Below, piece after piece: positions 1-8,590 of a DNA stretch of 64,000 nt. The notes below the pieces were generated by a model. It saw only the letters and a list, made by a program, of their open reading frames with translations, did no database searches and was not told the origin of the DNA. Every line of letters begins with the position of its first letter. Positions within the stretch are counted from its first letter, which is position 1. The position numbers were made by a program, and so were the translations under genes. The stretch is from Vibrio sp. B1FLJ16 (GTDB lineage Bacteria; Pseudomonadota; Gammaproteobacteria; Enterobacterales; Vibrionaceae): contig NZ_HG992750.1 of assembly GCF_905175385.1 (NCBI RefSeq), positions 1,364,001 through 1,428,000 of the forward strand, read 5' to 3'.

Positions 1-150
1 GCTGTGCCATACGTAAAGACACTAGGGCAGATTGAGATCGTATTCATGGTTTTAATATCTTATTTTTGGTTTGGGCAGAGAATTGCTCTCAAAGACATTA
101 CCGCGCTGATCCTGATCTCAATCGCAAGTGCCTTAGTTATGTGGCAATAG
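1..150 (+). CDS. DMT-family permease, C-terminal end only
   Basis: An open frame runs in from the left edge and stops at TAG 148-150, giving 49 residues. It reads as the last helices of a drug/metabolite transporter, with VPYVKTLGQIEIVF, then a basic/aromatic loop and a final helix ending ALVMWQ. The tail resembles EamA-domain proteins, in which a VPYxKTLGQIE-like segment precedes the last two helices. A second, complete DMT gene follows 120 bases downstream, so this is a tandem pair. Substrate cannot be told from this fragment. Confidence 0.72.
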   Translation, partial: AVPYVKTLGQIEIVFMVLISYFWFGQRIALKDITALILISIASALVMWQ

Positions 151-269
151 ATTTCGCAAACTCTTTTTCAAAATTGTCTTCCTATCGCTCATCATGTCGC
201 TTGGGAGATACTTTCCTTTATAAAGACCTGCCAGACTATCGTCATCCATTATTGTGCGATAGGGTTCTC

Positions 270-1175
270 ATGATTTACTTACTTCCGTTCTTCACCGTCC
301 TGATTTGGGGCGGAAATGCTATCGTCAACAAAATGGCTTCTAGTGCCATAGAACCAAGTGCGATGAGTTTCTATCGCTGGTTTGTCGCGATGCTGATCCT
401 GACACCATTTTGTCTGCCTGCTGTTATTAAGCAACGCCATGTGATTCGTCCTTTTCTGCCAAAACTGGCTTGTCTTGCTCTGCTTGGCATGGTGTTAAAC
501 CAGTCTCTCGGTTACTACGCAGGTTTAACCACTACCGCTTCTAACATGGCACTGATTACTTCTTTAGTCCCTCTGATTAGCGTGTTCCTGAGTGTTCCGT
601 TGCTGGGTAAATCCATTTCCAAACTGAGTATCGTAGGCGGTTTGATTTCATTGTTCGGGCTAGCCTTTATGCTGGGGCAAGGAAATATCACCTATTTCTT
701 GCACCAAGACATGACCCAAGGTGACAGCTTAATGCTGCTCGCAGCGTTAGTGTACGCCGCTTACTGCGTGCTGTTAAAACGTTGGAAGATGCCGTTTAAC
801 AACCTAATTCTGGTTTACATGCAAAGCTTCTTTTCTGTGACTATGCTGGCACCATTATGGCTGACGAGCGAGCACCTTCTGCCTAGCAAAGAAGCGCTAC
901 CATTGATCGCTTACGCTGGTATTGCAGCGTCTGTCTTTGCTCCGCTTATGTGGGTTAAGGCGATTGACGCCATCGGTGCCGATTCCAGCGCCATGTTTAT
1001 GAACCTGATGCCCGTTGTTTCTGTCGTATTAGCATCAACCCTGCTAGGCGAAGAGATCCACCTCTACCACATCATCGGTGGCATGTTTGTCGTCTCAGGC
1101 GTTCTTCTCTCCCAAATCAAAGTACGCCGGAAAAAGCTCAAGCCTATTCAAGAGCTGCCTTCCGTATCCGTTTAA
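270..1175 (+). CDS. DMT/EamA-family permease
   Basis: A 301-residue inner-membrane protein with about ten hydrophobic helices arranged as two EamA repeats of five. The first repeat begins PFFTVLIWGGNAIVNKMASS, a typical EamA opening with the conserved W-G-x-N. The frame is open further upstream, to 66, but the first 68 residues there are polar and unlike any transporter start. The ATG at 270 places the protein directly at helix 1 and gives the usual family length of about 300. Likely an exporter of metabolites or amino acids; substrate unknown. It follows another DMT gene in the same direction. Confidence 0.85.
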   Translation: MIYLLPFFTVLIWGGNAIVNKMASSAIEPSAMSFYRWFVAMLILTPFCLPAVIKQRHVIRPFLPKLACLALLGMVLNQSLGYYAGLTTTASNMALITSLVPLISVFLSVPLLGKSISKLSIVGGLISLFGLAFMLGQGNITYFLHQDMTQGDSLMLLAALVYAAYCVLLKRWKMPFNNLILVYMQSFFSVTMLAPLWLTSEHLLPSKEALPLIAYAGIAASVFAPLMWVKAIDAIGADSSAMFMNLMPVVSVVLASTLLGEEIHLYHIIGGMFVVSGVLLSQIKVRRKKLKPIQELPSVSV

Positions 1176-1428
1176 TGACTCACAATTGCGGAGTTAACCT
1201 GCTGAGTTTATGAAACTTTTTGATAGATTAACGGTTTCAAAATAGGTGATGGGAATCACAGTTATCAGCATTACCTCGTACTACTTAAGCAATTGGTATT
1301 TAAGGTTTTTAATATGATTCAATCATGTATTGGCCAGAAAAGTGCTATTGGCTGACAAGAACATCCAATATGCATATTTGTGATTATAAAATATGATCTT
1401 TATTCTAAATTTTGGCGAAAATAAGTCT

Positions 1429-1503
1429 CGGTCGACAAGTTTAGTGGGACCGTGGTTTACATAACCATCCCAGGGAAGAAAGAAGCAGTGAACACTGTCT
1501 TTC
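1429..1503 (+). promoter_or_regulatory. Structured leader, three consecutive hairpins
   Basis: Three stems lie in a row just before the coiled-coil protein gene: CGGTC/GACCG (1429-1433 with 1448-1452), TGGTT/AACCA (1453-1457 with 1463-1467), and a longer one, GAAAGA-agc-AGTG with CACT-g-TCTTTC (1478-1503). The last ends 34 bases before the ATG. No U-run follows, so this is not a terminator. It looks like a folded 5' leader, possibly a cis-regulatory RNA. It does not match the GEMM cyclic-di-GMP riboswitch. The rest of the 1176-1428 gap shows nothing I recognise. Confidence 0.4.
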
Positions 1504-1537
1504 AGCTTAGGTTGCTATTTAGAATGGATTTGAACGT

Positions 1538-2437
1538 ATGACCAAAATTAAAAATATCATACTAATTAATATGTTACTCGGAGCAACGTCGGTAGCGCAT
1601 GCAGCAAACGACAAACTACCCAACGGAAAACCGTTCGTTCTTTTAAGTGAACAAGTCTCAGAAGTGGAAAATACACTTCAAGCGTTAGAAGACAAATATG
1701 ATGCGATTATTGCAGAGATAAACACTTCAATCGAAGGTTTAGAAGGTAAGATTTCTGTAATCAACCTGAAAATCACAGATTTGGAAGAAAAAGATGCTCA
1801 GTTAGAAGAAGAAATCGCGCAAACCATTTCTGATTTAGAAAGCCAAGGCACTGATATAGCAACTCTTGTTGAAGAGTACAAAGCACTGAAAGCTCAGCTT
1901 GAAGCTCTCGAAGCATCGGCTGTAACAAGCTCAGAGTTAGTGGCGCTTGAGGCCGAAATTGAAACCGTTAAAGGTAGTATCACGGCCGTAAGCACTGAAG
2001 TCGCTGGTTTACTTTTAGATATCGAAGACAACGCTGCATTGATTGCACTGCTGAAACGAGACATGAAAAACCTAACAGTGGCTATGGAAAACGCTATCCC
2101 GCAAGGTGAATGCCCTCAAGGGCAGTTCCTCAATGCTATCAATGAAGATGGCAGTATTGTTTGTTCAGGCAGTGATAACTCTGGTGCGAATTCAACAATT
2201 ACAACATTAATCAGCTCCCCGGTAGAGGTAAGTAAAAACACTGTCGTGCCGGTTGATTTAGCTTGCGGCACCAACCAGCAAGTAATTAGTGGTGGATTTA
2301 GTATAAAAGATTCACAAGAAGGATTTAACGTCGTTCAGTCTCTACCTTGGAATAACGGTTGGCGAGTAATGATAAAAACCGATGGTAACTGGAAAGGCGG
2401 CTCACTTTCTGTTCACGCCATATGCATGAGTAACTGA
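1538..2437 (+). CDS. Secreted coiled-coil protein of unknown function
   Basis: 299 residues, family not recognised. Residues 1-22 form a signal peptide (basic start, hydrophobic core, cleavage after AHA). Residues about 38-185 are charged heptad-rich coiled coil, heavy in E, L, A and K, with repeats such as LEEKDAQLEEEIAQ. The C-terminal 90 residues are different: Ser/Asn/Thr-rich, then a compact beta-type segment with four Cys and a WNNGWRVMIK stretch. The layout of signal, long stalk and small globular tip suggests a periplasmic or surface fibre-like protein. It stands alone, behind a folded leader and before a hairpin terminator. Confidence 0.75.
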   Translation: MTKIKNIILINMLLGATSVAHAANDKLPNGKPFVLLSEQVSEVENTLQALEDKYDAIIAEINTSIEGLEGKISVINLKITDLEEKDAQLEEEIAQTISDLESQGTDIATLVEEYKALKAQLEALEASAVTSSELVALEAEIETVKGSITAVSTEVAGLLLDIEDNAALIALLKRDMKNLTVAMENAIPQGECPQGQFLNAINEDGSIVCSGSDNSGANSTITTLISSPVEVSKNTVVPVDLACGTNQQVISGGFSIKDSQEGFNVVQSLPWNNGWRVMIKTDGNWKGGSLSVHAICMSN

Positions 2438-2449
2438 GCCGAATAAATC

Positions 2450-2526
2450 AGTGATCCCTCTGATCCTGAGATTTCCCAAATACACTTTCCGCGAGTTATA
2501 GGTTTGGGAACTCAGGGTCACTTTTT
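2450..2526 (+). terminator. Long imperfect hairpin terminator
   Basis: Two arms pair imperfectly across 2450-2480 and 2501-2522: AGTGA..CC..CCTGAG..TTCCCAAA against TTTGGGAA-CT-CAGGGTCACT. The right arm runs straight into CTTTTTC. It sits 13 bases after the coiled-coil protein stop, so it most likely ends that transcript. Confidence 0.55.
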
Positions 2527-2640
2527 CATACCTTCCAATCTAGCCTACAAACCTATAGTTAACCAAATGTAATCTTATTAACATTCAAATAACAACTGGT
2601 GTGTTTTTATTATTCCTGAATCCACAAGTAGGACGAAAGA

Positions 2641-3243
2641 ATGAAGAAACATGATGCATCGTTAGCGAGTTTCACTCATATGGAAGATGGAACCGCACAA
2701 GACTGGCAAATCATTGCTGAGAACTTCATAGGTTATGCCGCTGAGTTACCGGATCGAATTATCAAGCACCTACAATTACTTGATGGCGATTTTGGTGGCT
2801 TCCCTGTCGATCGACTCACACACAGCTTACAGTGTGCGACGCTAGCGTTTCGAGATGGCAAAGATAACGAATACGTTGTTTGTGCTCTGTTGCATGACAT
2901 TGGTGACACGCTGGGATCATACAATCACCCAGACATTGCGGCGACGATTCTTGAACCATTTGTAAGCGAAGAAAACCACTGGATGATCAAACATCACGGT
3001 ATATTCCAGGGTTACTATTTCTTTCATCATCTGAACATGGATCGAGATATGCACAAAGCATACATTGATCATCCTTGTTACGAGCGCACTGTCGAGTTTG
3101 TCAGCAAATACGATGCCCCAGCGTTCGATCCCCAACTAGATACCCTACCGTTAGAGTTCTTTGAACCGATGATCCGCAAGGTATTCAAACAACCAGTGCG
3201 CTCTATCTACAAACAAGCGCAAGACAGCCTAACCACCGAATAA
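2641..3243 (+). CDS. HD-domain protein, possible diiron oxygenase (PhnZ/MIOX-like)
   Basis: 200 residues. The HD metal-binding pattern is visible: His61 (LTHSLQ), His85-Asp86 (ALLHDIGD), His96, the His118-His119 pair (IKHHGIFQGYY) and Asp158 (SKYDAP). HSLQ followed by LLHDIG is the layout of the PhnZ/MIOX/TmpB group, HD-fold enzymes with two irons that oxidise C-H bonds using O2, rather than of nucleotide phosphohydrolases. The class assignment is inference. The gene is 12 bases upstream of a class II aldolase gene in the same direction, so the two probably act on one substrate. ATG 2641 has a purine-rich AGGACGAAAGA just upstream. Confidence 0.72.
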   Translation: MKKHDASLASFTHMEDGTAQDWQIIAENFIGYAAELPDRIIKHLQLLDGDFGGFPVDRLTHSLQCATLAFRDGKDNEYVVCALLHDIGDTLGSYNHPDIAATILEPFVSEENHWMIKHHGIFQGYYFFHHLNMDRDMHKAYIDHPCYERTVEFVSKYDAPAFDPQLDTLPLEFFEPMIRKVFKQPVRSIYKQAQDSLTTE

Positions 3244-3255
3244 CAGAGAAGTATT

Positions 3256-4006
3256 ATGAACTCATCAATTAGAAATCAGGTTTCAGAACAAGAGTGGCAG
3301 TTACGTGTTGAGTTGGCGGCATGCTACAGGTTAGTGGCTGAGTTTGGTTGGGATGATTTAATCTTCACGCACATCAGTGTCAGAGTTCCCGGCCCAGACA
3401 ACCACTTTCTTATCAACCCTTATGGCATGATGTTTGATGAAATCACCGCTTCTGATCTCATCAAAATCGACCAGAATGGCAATAAATTACAAGAGACGCC
3501 TCATTCGGTGAATCACGCTGGATTTATCATCCACAGCTGTATCCACGAAGCACGCCACGATGTCGGATGTGTCATCCATACGCACACCCGAGCGGGCGTT
3601 GCGGTCAGTGCGCAAAAAAAAGGGCATCTTGCCAATCAGCCAGCAATCGACTTATGTTCTCGCCTCTCTGGCGTATCATGATTACGAAGGTGTTGCCGTA
3701 CGTGAAGATGAACAACCGCGTTTGCAGCAAGATTTGGGAGACGCCAACTTCCTCGTATTACGCAATCACGGGTTGTTAACCGTTGGCGAAACCGTAGCGG
3801 ATGCCTTTTTGTCTATGTATGCCTTAGAGACCACCTGCCAGATCCAACTTGCAGCACAATCAGGTGGAAGCGAGCTTATTCACATCGAACCTAAGATCGT
3901 TAGCTCGATTACAGAAGCAGTAAAAACACAAGGCGTCAATGGTTCCATCGTGTGGCCGGCGCTACTACGTAAACTCGACCGGATCGACCCACGTTATAAA
4001 GACTAG
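3256..4006 (+). pseudogene. Class II aldolase/adducin-family protein, frameshifted
   Basis: The first frame (3256-3681) carries the N-terminal half, including the metal-binding HTHT motif (CVIHTHTRAG). The second half (LASLAYHDYEG, then FLVLRNHGLLTVGE with the third metal His) continues in the next frame to TAA 4004-4006. The switch occurs in a run of eight A at 3614-3621. With seven A the protein reads AVSAQKKGILPISQQS without interruption for about 249 residues, the normal family length. Class II aldolases cleave sugar phosphates or act as decarboxylases; here the partner is the upstream HD protein. Either a real lesion or a homopolymer sequencing error. Confidence 0.85.
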
Positions 4007-4017
4007 TTAAGCTAAAT

Positions 4018-4052
4018 CGCCCATTTACTGCCTTAATGGGCGCTTTATTTCT
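4018..4052 (+). terminator. Rho-independent terminator after the aldolase
   Basis: CGCCCATT pairs with AATGGGCG around a nine-base loop, followed by CTTTATTTCT. It lies 12 bases after the aldolase stop and closes the HD-aldolase unit. Confidence 0.75.
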
Positions 4053-4240
4053 CTAAAAAACCAGCCGAGATACAACCCTGACTTGATTTGAAAACAAACA
4101 ATAGTTCCTCTACTTAACGCCTAAAAAATAACCCTATCAATAATTGATTTTTATCAAACAGAACCGTAATTTTTCCTGACATTTTTCACACCCGAATTAC
4201 ACTTATAGTGATGTTAGGAAGTCGTGAATAGGAGGTACTT

Positions 4241-4660
4241 ATGAACTTGGTTCCTCGAGATAGCTGGACAGATTTCACCCGGTTATTTGACCATTCATTT
4301 CCTGCATTGAGGACACGATTCGAAGACGGTTTTTCTCCACGAGTTGATATTGTAGAAAAAGACCAAGCCTTTGAAGTCACTGCCGATTTGCCGGGAGTGA
4401 AAAAAGAAGATATCAAACTTAGCTGCCAGCAAGGTGTGTTATCCATTGAGGCAAGTATCGAGAGTAAAAACGAGACAGAAAAAGAAGGTAAAGTAGTCCA
4501 CAGTGAACGTTACAGTGGCAAGATGTCTCGAAGTTTTACGCTCGGTAACAACATCAATGTCGAAGAAATTAGCGCTGATTTCGCCGATGGTGTCTTGACC
4601 GTAGTGGTACCTAAACTAGCCGGTCACAGCGAAGAAGAACACAACATTCCAATTCGCTAG
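4241..4660 (+). CDS. Small heat-shock protein, Hsp20/alpha-crystallin family
   Basis: 139 residues. An N-terminal aromatic-rich segment (WTDFTRLFDHSF) is followed by an alpha-crystallin domain at about residues 30-130: PRVDIVEKDQAFEVTADLPG, GVLSIEA, then the conserved ADGVLTVVVPK. The C-terminus NIPIR is a typical I-x-I tail used in oligomer assembly. It is an ATP-independent holdase that binds unfolding proteins in the cytoplasm. A strong ribosome site (AGGAGG, 4231-4236) precedes ATG 4241. The class-A (HspA type) look, PGVKKEDI, separates it from E. coli IbpA/B. Single gene with its own terminator; heat-shock control is likely but I see no clear sigma-32 promoter. Confidence 0.93.
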   Translation: MNLVPRDSWTDFTRLFDHSFPALRTRFEDGFSPRVDIVEKDQAFEVTADLPGVKKEDIKLSCQQGVLSIEASIESKNETEKEGKVVHSERYSGKMSRSFTLGNNINVEEISADFADGVLTVVVPKLAGHSEEEHNIPIR

Positions 4661-4672
4661 CTAAGAGCAAAC

Positions 4673-4701
4673 AAAATGCCCTCCATTTGGAGGGCATTTT
4701 T
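4673..4701. terminator. Bidirectional terminator
   Basis: AAATGCCCTCC pairs with GGAGGGCATTT around a short ATTT loop, with A-rich and T-rich flanks on either side. It lies between the convergent hsp20 and hydrolase genes and can serve both. Confidence 0.88.
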
Positions 4702-4726
4702 CATAGGGCTCTAACCATTGCGTCCG

Positions 4727-5536
4727 TCATGCAGCGATTTCCAATTGCTCATCCAGCCAGTCAAAAATGACAGAGGTAACGCGGGGTAAATTACTTCCCC
4801 CTATTGTCCAGTGGCATACATCAGGTAATTCAGCCAACTTGGCTTGCTGCCCATACTTTTTCGCGATAGCACGTTGGATCTTTATCGGCGTAATACGGTC
4901 TGCTGAACCTCCGATCACAAGTATTGGACACGTCACCTGCTTTGCATCGACTCGTGAAAAGCCACTTTTGGAAAAGCCGCCAACCCCAATCTGGAACGTT
5001 GCCATACCCGATTCGAAGGTCATATTATCTAGAACCTGTTTTTGAACAGATGCACTTTGTGAGTTGGCAATACCATATCGGACATTGCTCTCACCCATTT
5101 CAGTGACCTTTCGCCAAAGTGGAAACAGCAGTAAGTTACGGCCAAGTGTACGTATAACCGACCAACTCCAACCGTTAATCCCCCCCGGTGCGGCAGATGA
5201 AAGCAGAACCAGTTTATTCACTGGCACTCTCGCCGCGACCAGTTGTGCTAACAGACCGCCCATCGAGTGTCCGACTAATATTGGAGGAACCTTATACGTC
5301 CTTACTTTTGCAACAATAAAATCTGCATACTGTTGTAAGGAGGTTTGCGCCAATCGGGCTTTATCAGCCTTACTATATTCTGCTTTCTTTTTATGCTCAG
5401 GAAGGCAAAGAGAATCTACTTCATATCCTTGAGCTTCAAAAGCACGTCGTAGTTCAGATAACGTTTCTCCTGTGCTCCACATACCGGGAATAAGCACCAC
5501 TGACGGTTTGGCAATATCAGTCGTTCTCATATTCAT
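4727..5536 (-). CDS. Alpha/beta hydrolase
   Basis: 269 residues. It has the alpha/beta-hydrolase nucleophile elbow GHSMGG near residue 90, an oxyanion segment VVLIPGMW near the start, an acid in VIGGSADRITP and the closing His in DVCHWTIGG. No signal peptide, so cytoplasmic. It lies 24 bases downstream of the flavin monooxygenase gene and is surely cotranscribed. A Baeyer-Villiger monooxygenase followed by an ester hydrolase is a common pair: the first turns a ketone into an ester or lactone and the second opens it. The real substrate is unknown. Confidence 0.85.
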   Translation of the reverse strand: MNMRTTDIAKPSVVLIPGMWSTGETLSELRRAFEAQGYEVDSLCLPEHKKKAEYSKADKARLAQTSLQQYADFIVAKVRTYKVPPILVGHSMGGLLAQLVAARVPVNKLVLLSSAAPGGINGWSWSVIRTLGRNLLLFPLWRKVTEMGESNVRYGIANSQSASVQKQVLDNMTFESGMATFQIGVGGFSKSGFSRVDAKQVTCPILVIGGSADRITPIKIQRAIAKKYGQQAKLAELPDVCHWTIGGSNLPRVTSVIFDWLDEQLEIAA

Positions 5537-5560
5537 ATCCTTAACTTGTGCAAGGCAGCG

Positions 5561-7063
5561 CTACGCCACGGCTTTAACGTCATGAACCTCGGTATTATCT
5601 TGGCTCACTGCATGAGAGAACTGCAAAACACCATCTTCAATTGGCTCTTCTGTCAGTGCTTTTTTATCTTTACCATAGTGCATCGTGACAACCCAAGGAC
5701 CCTCTTTACCCTGTCTCGGCATTCTCTCTTTTGCCCGCTCCATATAACCCGGAGCAAAGCCATCAAGCATGCTGACACCTGTGTTTGCGCCGCTATTATC
5801 TACTGCTCGAACAACCCCAAAACCATGCTTATCCATATGCGTGAACAAGTTACACAAGTAACGACCACCAATATCCGCTTTTAGCGTCCAAGGCGCATTG
5901 GTATAACCGAAAATCCAGCCGTAGTTCGGCACACCCTCAATCATAATGCCTTTATAAATCATTTTATCTGGCACATTGATTGACTCACCATTTATCAGAA
6001 ACTCCATACCACCCATTAGCTGGACGTCTAACCCCGTTGCTGTCACAACCACGTCTGCATCAAGGTGCTGCCCCGATTTCAGCTTAATGCCGTTTTCAGT
6101 AAAGTGATCAATATGATCAGTGACAATATTCGCTTTACCGGAACGCAAGGTTTTGAAAAAGTCGCCGTCTGGCGCTGCGCACAAGCGCTGCTCCCAAGGA
6201 TTGTAATTTGGTGTGAAGTGACTCATATCAAAATCAGATCCAAGCTGTTTGCGAACATGTGATAACAAAATTTTTCGCATCCTTGCAGGCCATTTTCTAC
6301 ACGCAAGATACATGCCTCGCTGCATAAGAATGTTGCGTTTTCTTGTCAGGTTAAACACCCATTTTTTCGGCAAGATACGATTAAGGAACATGGATATTTT
6401 ATCCGTATTAGGCACCGCCATAATATAGCTTGGTGAACGCTGAAGCATTGTCAGGCCACCAGCCTTGTCCGCCATACTAGGAAGTAAAGTAATCGCAGTC
6501 GCCCCACTGCCAATCACCACCACCTTCTTGCCCGAGTAGTCTAAGTCTTCTGGCCAAAATTGAGGGTGAACAATATCGCCTTTAAACGACTCCTCGCCTT
6601 CGAAACGAGGTCGATACCCCTTATCAAAACTGTAGTAACCCGCACAGTTGATTAAAAACGAACAGGTAAATGTTTTTTCTTCACCTGTCGATTCATGAGT
6701 CGCTGTCACCGTCCATCGCTGTTTAGCATCAGACCAGTCTGCACTGGTGATCGCTAAACCGTACTGTACCTTTTTATCAAACCCAAACTCTTTAGCCGTT
6801 TCAGCAACGTAATCCCTGATGCTATGACCGTCAGCCAAAACCTTATCGGAGTACCACGGTTTGAAGTCAAAGCCAAAACTCGCCATATCGGAATCAGAAC
6901 GTATCCCCGGGTAACGGAATAAGTCCCAGGTTCCTCCCATTCGCTCCCTGCGTTCAAGTATCGCAAGTGTTTTTTCCGGATGCTCTGACGTCAGATGACA
7001 GGCGGTTCCGATCCCTGAGAGTCCTGCGCCAATGATGATGGTGTCGTAGTGTGTAGCGGTCAT
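5561..7063 (-). CDS. FAD-dependent Baeyer-Villiger-type monooxygenase
   Basis: 500 residues. The FAD site GAGLSGIGTA lies near residue 12 (GxGxxG). ERMGGTWDLFRYPGIRSD is the typical flavin-monooxygenase segment. The Baeyer-Villiger fingerprint appears as FKGDIVHPQFWPED (F-x-G-x3-H-x3-W-P). A second Rossmann site, VVVIGSGATA, binds NADPH. This family inserts oxygen next to a carbonyl, or hydroxylates. First gene of a two-gene unit with the hydrolase, and divergent from an AraC regulator, which likely controls both. Confidence 0.9.
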   Translation of the reverse strand: MTATHYDTIIIGAGLSGIGTACHLTSEHPEKTLAILERRERMGGTWDLFRYPGIRSDSDMASFGFDFKPWYSDKVLADGHSIRDYVAETAKEFGFDKKVQYGLAITSADWSDAKQRWTVTATHESTGEEKTFTCSFLINCAGYYSFDKGYRPRFEGEESFKGDIVHPQFWPEDLDYSGKKVVVIGSGATAITLLPSMADKAGGLTMLQRSPSYIMAVPNTDKISMFLNRILPKKWVFNLTRKRNILMQRGMYLACRKWPARMRKILLSHVRKQLGSDFDMSHFTPNYNPWEQRLCAAPDGDFFKTLRSGKANIVTDHIDHFTENGIKLKSGQHLDADVVVTATGLDVQLMGGMEFLINGESINVPDKMIYKGIMIEGVPNYGWIFGYTNAPWTLKADIGGRYLCNLFTHMDKHGFGVVRAVDNSGANTGVSMLDGFAPGYMERAKERMPRQGKEGPWVVTMHYGKDKKALTEEPIEDGVLQFSHAVSQDNTEVHDVKAVA

Positions 7064-7256
7064 AACGTTTTCCTTTTTGTCGTTATTATTGACTAAACCT
7101 TGTTCAATATTTCAACAAGGGCGTTGGATAATATTGATGGATGACGACAAATTTTTGATAAAACGCGACAATGTTATTAAAATGTTAACTAGCCATCTTT
7201 TATTAATCAGACGAATGAATAACTATGGAGAGGTTCATCTTTACAACGGAGAAGTC

Positions 7257-8294
7257 ATGCACATATTAATCAGGGCAACCAACCTTCGCGGCTATGACAA
7301 CCTCGTGCAATCTCTGGGCGGCGCTCCTCAAAGCCTATTGTCGAAATATCACATACCAAGCACAGACAAACGAGATGAAGACTCCTTTCTTAACTTTCGT
7401 AATATGATTGCTTTACTGGAAGATACCGCCGCTGCACTCGATTGCCCTGATTTCGGACTAAAACTAGCGGAGTTTCAGGGCATGGGAATTCTTGGGCCTA
7501 TTTCTGTCATTGCGCGAAGTTCAGCGACTGTCGGTGAGGCACTGGAAAACATTTCAAACTATCTGCATTTACATTGTTCTGCTTTAACCACCAAACACAT
7601 CATTCAAACGAAGGGAACAGAAAGAACCGTAAGGTTAGAATACAATGTCCAAGGCAATGGAATCGACTACTCGGTGCAGTGTTTTGAACTGGGCTTAGCC
7701 AATGCAATGCAGGTCATAAAATTGCTTTGTGGTAGAGAATTTAACCCCATATCCGCTCACTTTATGCATTCTAGACTGGGAGAAGAAGCCGCCTATAAAA
7801 ATGTATTTGGCTGCCCGGTTAAATTTAATCAGGACTGGTGTGGGTTTGTCCTGCCCGAGTCCGTTTTTTCCACACCACTATCAAGTGAAGATGAGCAAAC
7901 CTGTAAACTGGCGAGACATTATTTAGATTCGCAACCAAGCCCTTTTTCCGACTCTGTATCTGATGAGGTCAGAAAGCTGATTCGTGGCCTTCTTCCTACA
8001 GGCCAATGCAGCAGTGAAGCCATTGCTTCCCACCTTTCTATGCATAAAAGAACCCTGCAGCGAAAACTCGCTCAGGAGAACACGAACTACGAGCAAATCT
8101 TAGTGGATGAGCGACAAGTTATCGCCCGTAAGTACCTGAAAGATCCAAATCTAAAACTAAGCCAGATTAGCGGACTACTCGGGTATTCTGAACAAGCGAC
8201 ATTTAACCGCGCTTGTCGGTCTTGGTTCAATGTTACGCCACGGACTTACCGCAAACAGCTGCTGGAAGAACTGCGTAACAACTTTAAGGTGTAA
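7257..8294 (+). CDS. AraC-family transcriptional regulator
   Basis: 345 residues from the ATG at 7257, which has GGAG five bases upstream. The frame is open to 7077, but typical members start just before IRATNLRGYDNLVQSLGG, so the downstream start is preferred; an ATG at 7215 is possible. The first 200 residues match the arabinose-binding-like domain of the OruR/GliR group. The last 100 carry two helix-turn-helix units (SEAIASHLSMHKRTLQRKL, then LSQISGLLGYSEQATFNRAC). Divergently placed from the monooxygenase-hydrolase operon with about 190 bases between, so it is their probable activator. The 8295-8590 gap after it holds no clear feature. Confidence 0.88.
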   Translation: MHILIRATNLRGYDNLVQSLGGAPQSLLSKYHIPSTDKRDEDSFLNFRNMIALLEDTAAALDCPDFGLKLAEFQGMGILGPISVIARSSATVGEALENISNYLHLHCSALTTKHIIQTKGTERTVRLEYNVQGNGIDYSVQCFELGLANAMQVIKLLCGREFNPISAHFMHSRLGEEAAYKNVFGCPVKFNQDWCGFVLPESVFSTPLSSEDEQTCKLARHYLDSQPSPFSDSVSDEVRKLIRGLLPTGQCSSEAIASHLSMHKRTLQRKLAQENTNYEQILVDERQVIARKYLKDPNLKLSQISGLLGYSEQATFNRACRSWFNVTPRTYRKQLLEELRNNFKV

Positions 8295-8590
8295 GATCCT
8301 CAGCTTTTATTCAATTCCATACTGACCTTCCTGTAGTTTCACTAGCATACTCCCGCGATAAGTCCCGCATTGTTAACCCTATTTATCATGATCTTACTTA
8401 GCAGTTTCACCACTGAAAGTAGGAATTTATCTCAGGTATCTATTAAGCTAATACTGTTTAAGAATGAAATTTGTTGCTTATTGGAATTTCTAGCAAGGTC
8501 ATGATAACGCTTCGTCATAGCTTTTTGCTGCAACATCAAAGGACCATACATCCCCGCTTTAGCCGGGTATTTAGAGAAAGGAGACTCTAT

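Noticed and set aside
1429..1503. Cyclic-di-GMP (GEMM) riboswitch for the leader at 1429
   Set aside because: The conserved GEMM core and tetraloop-receptor segments are not present.
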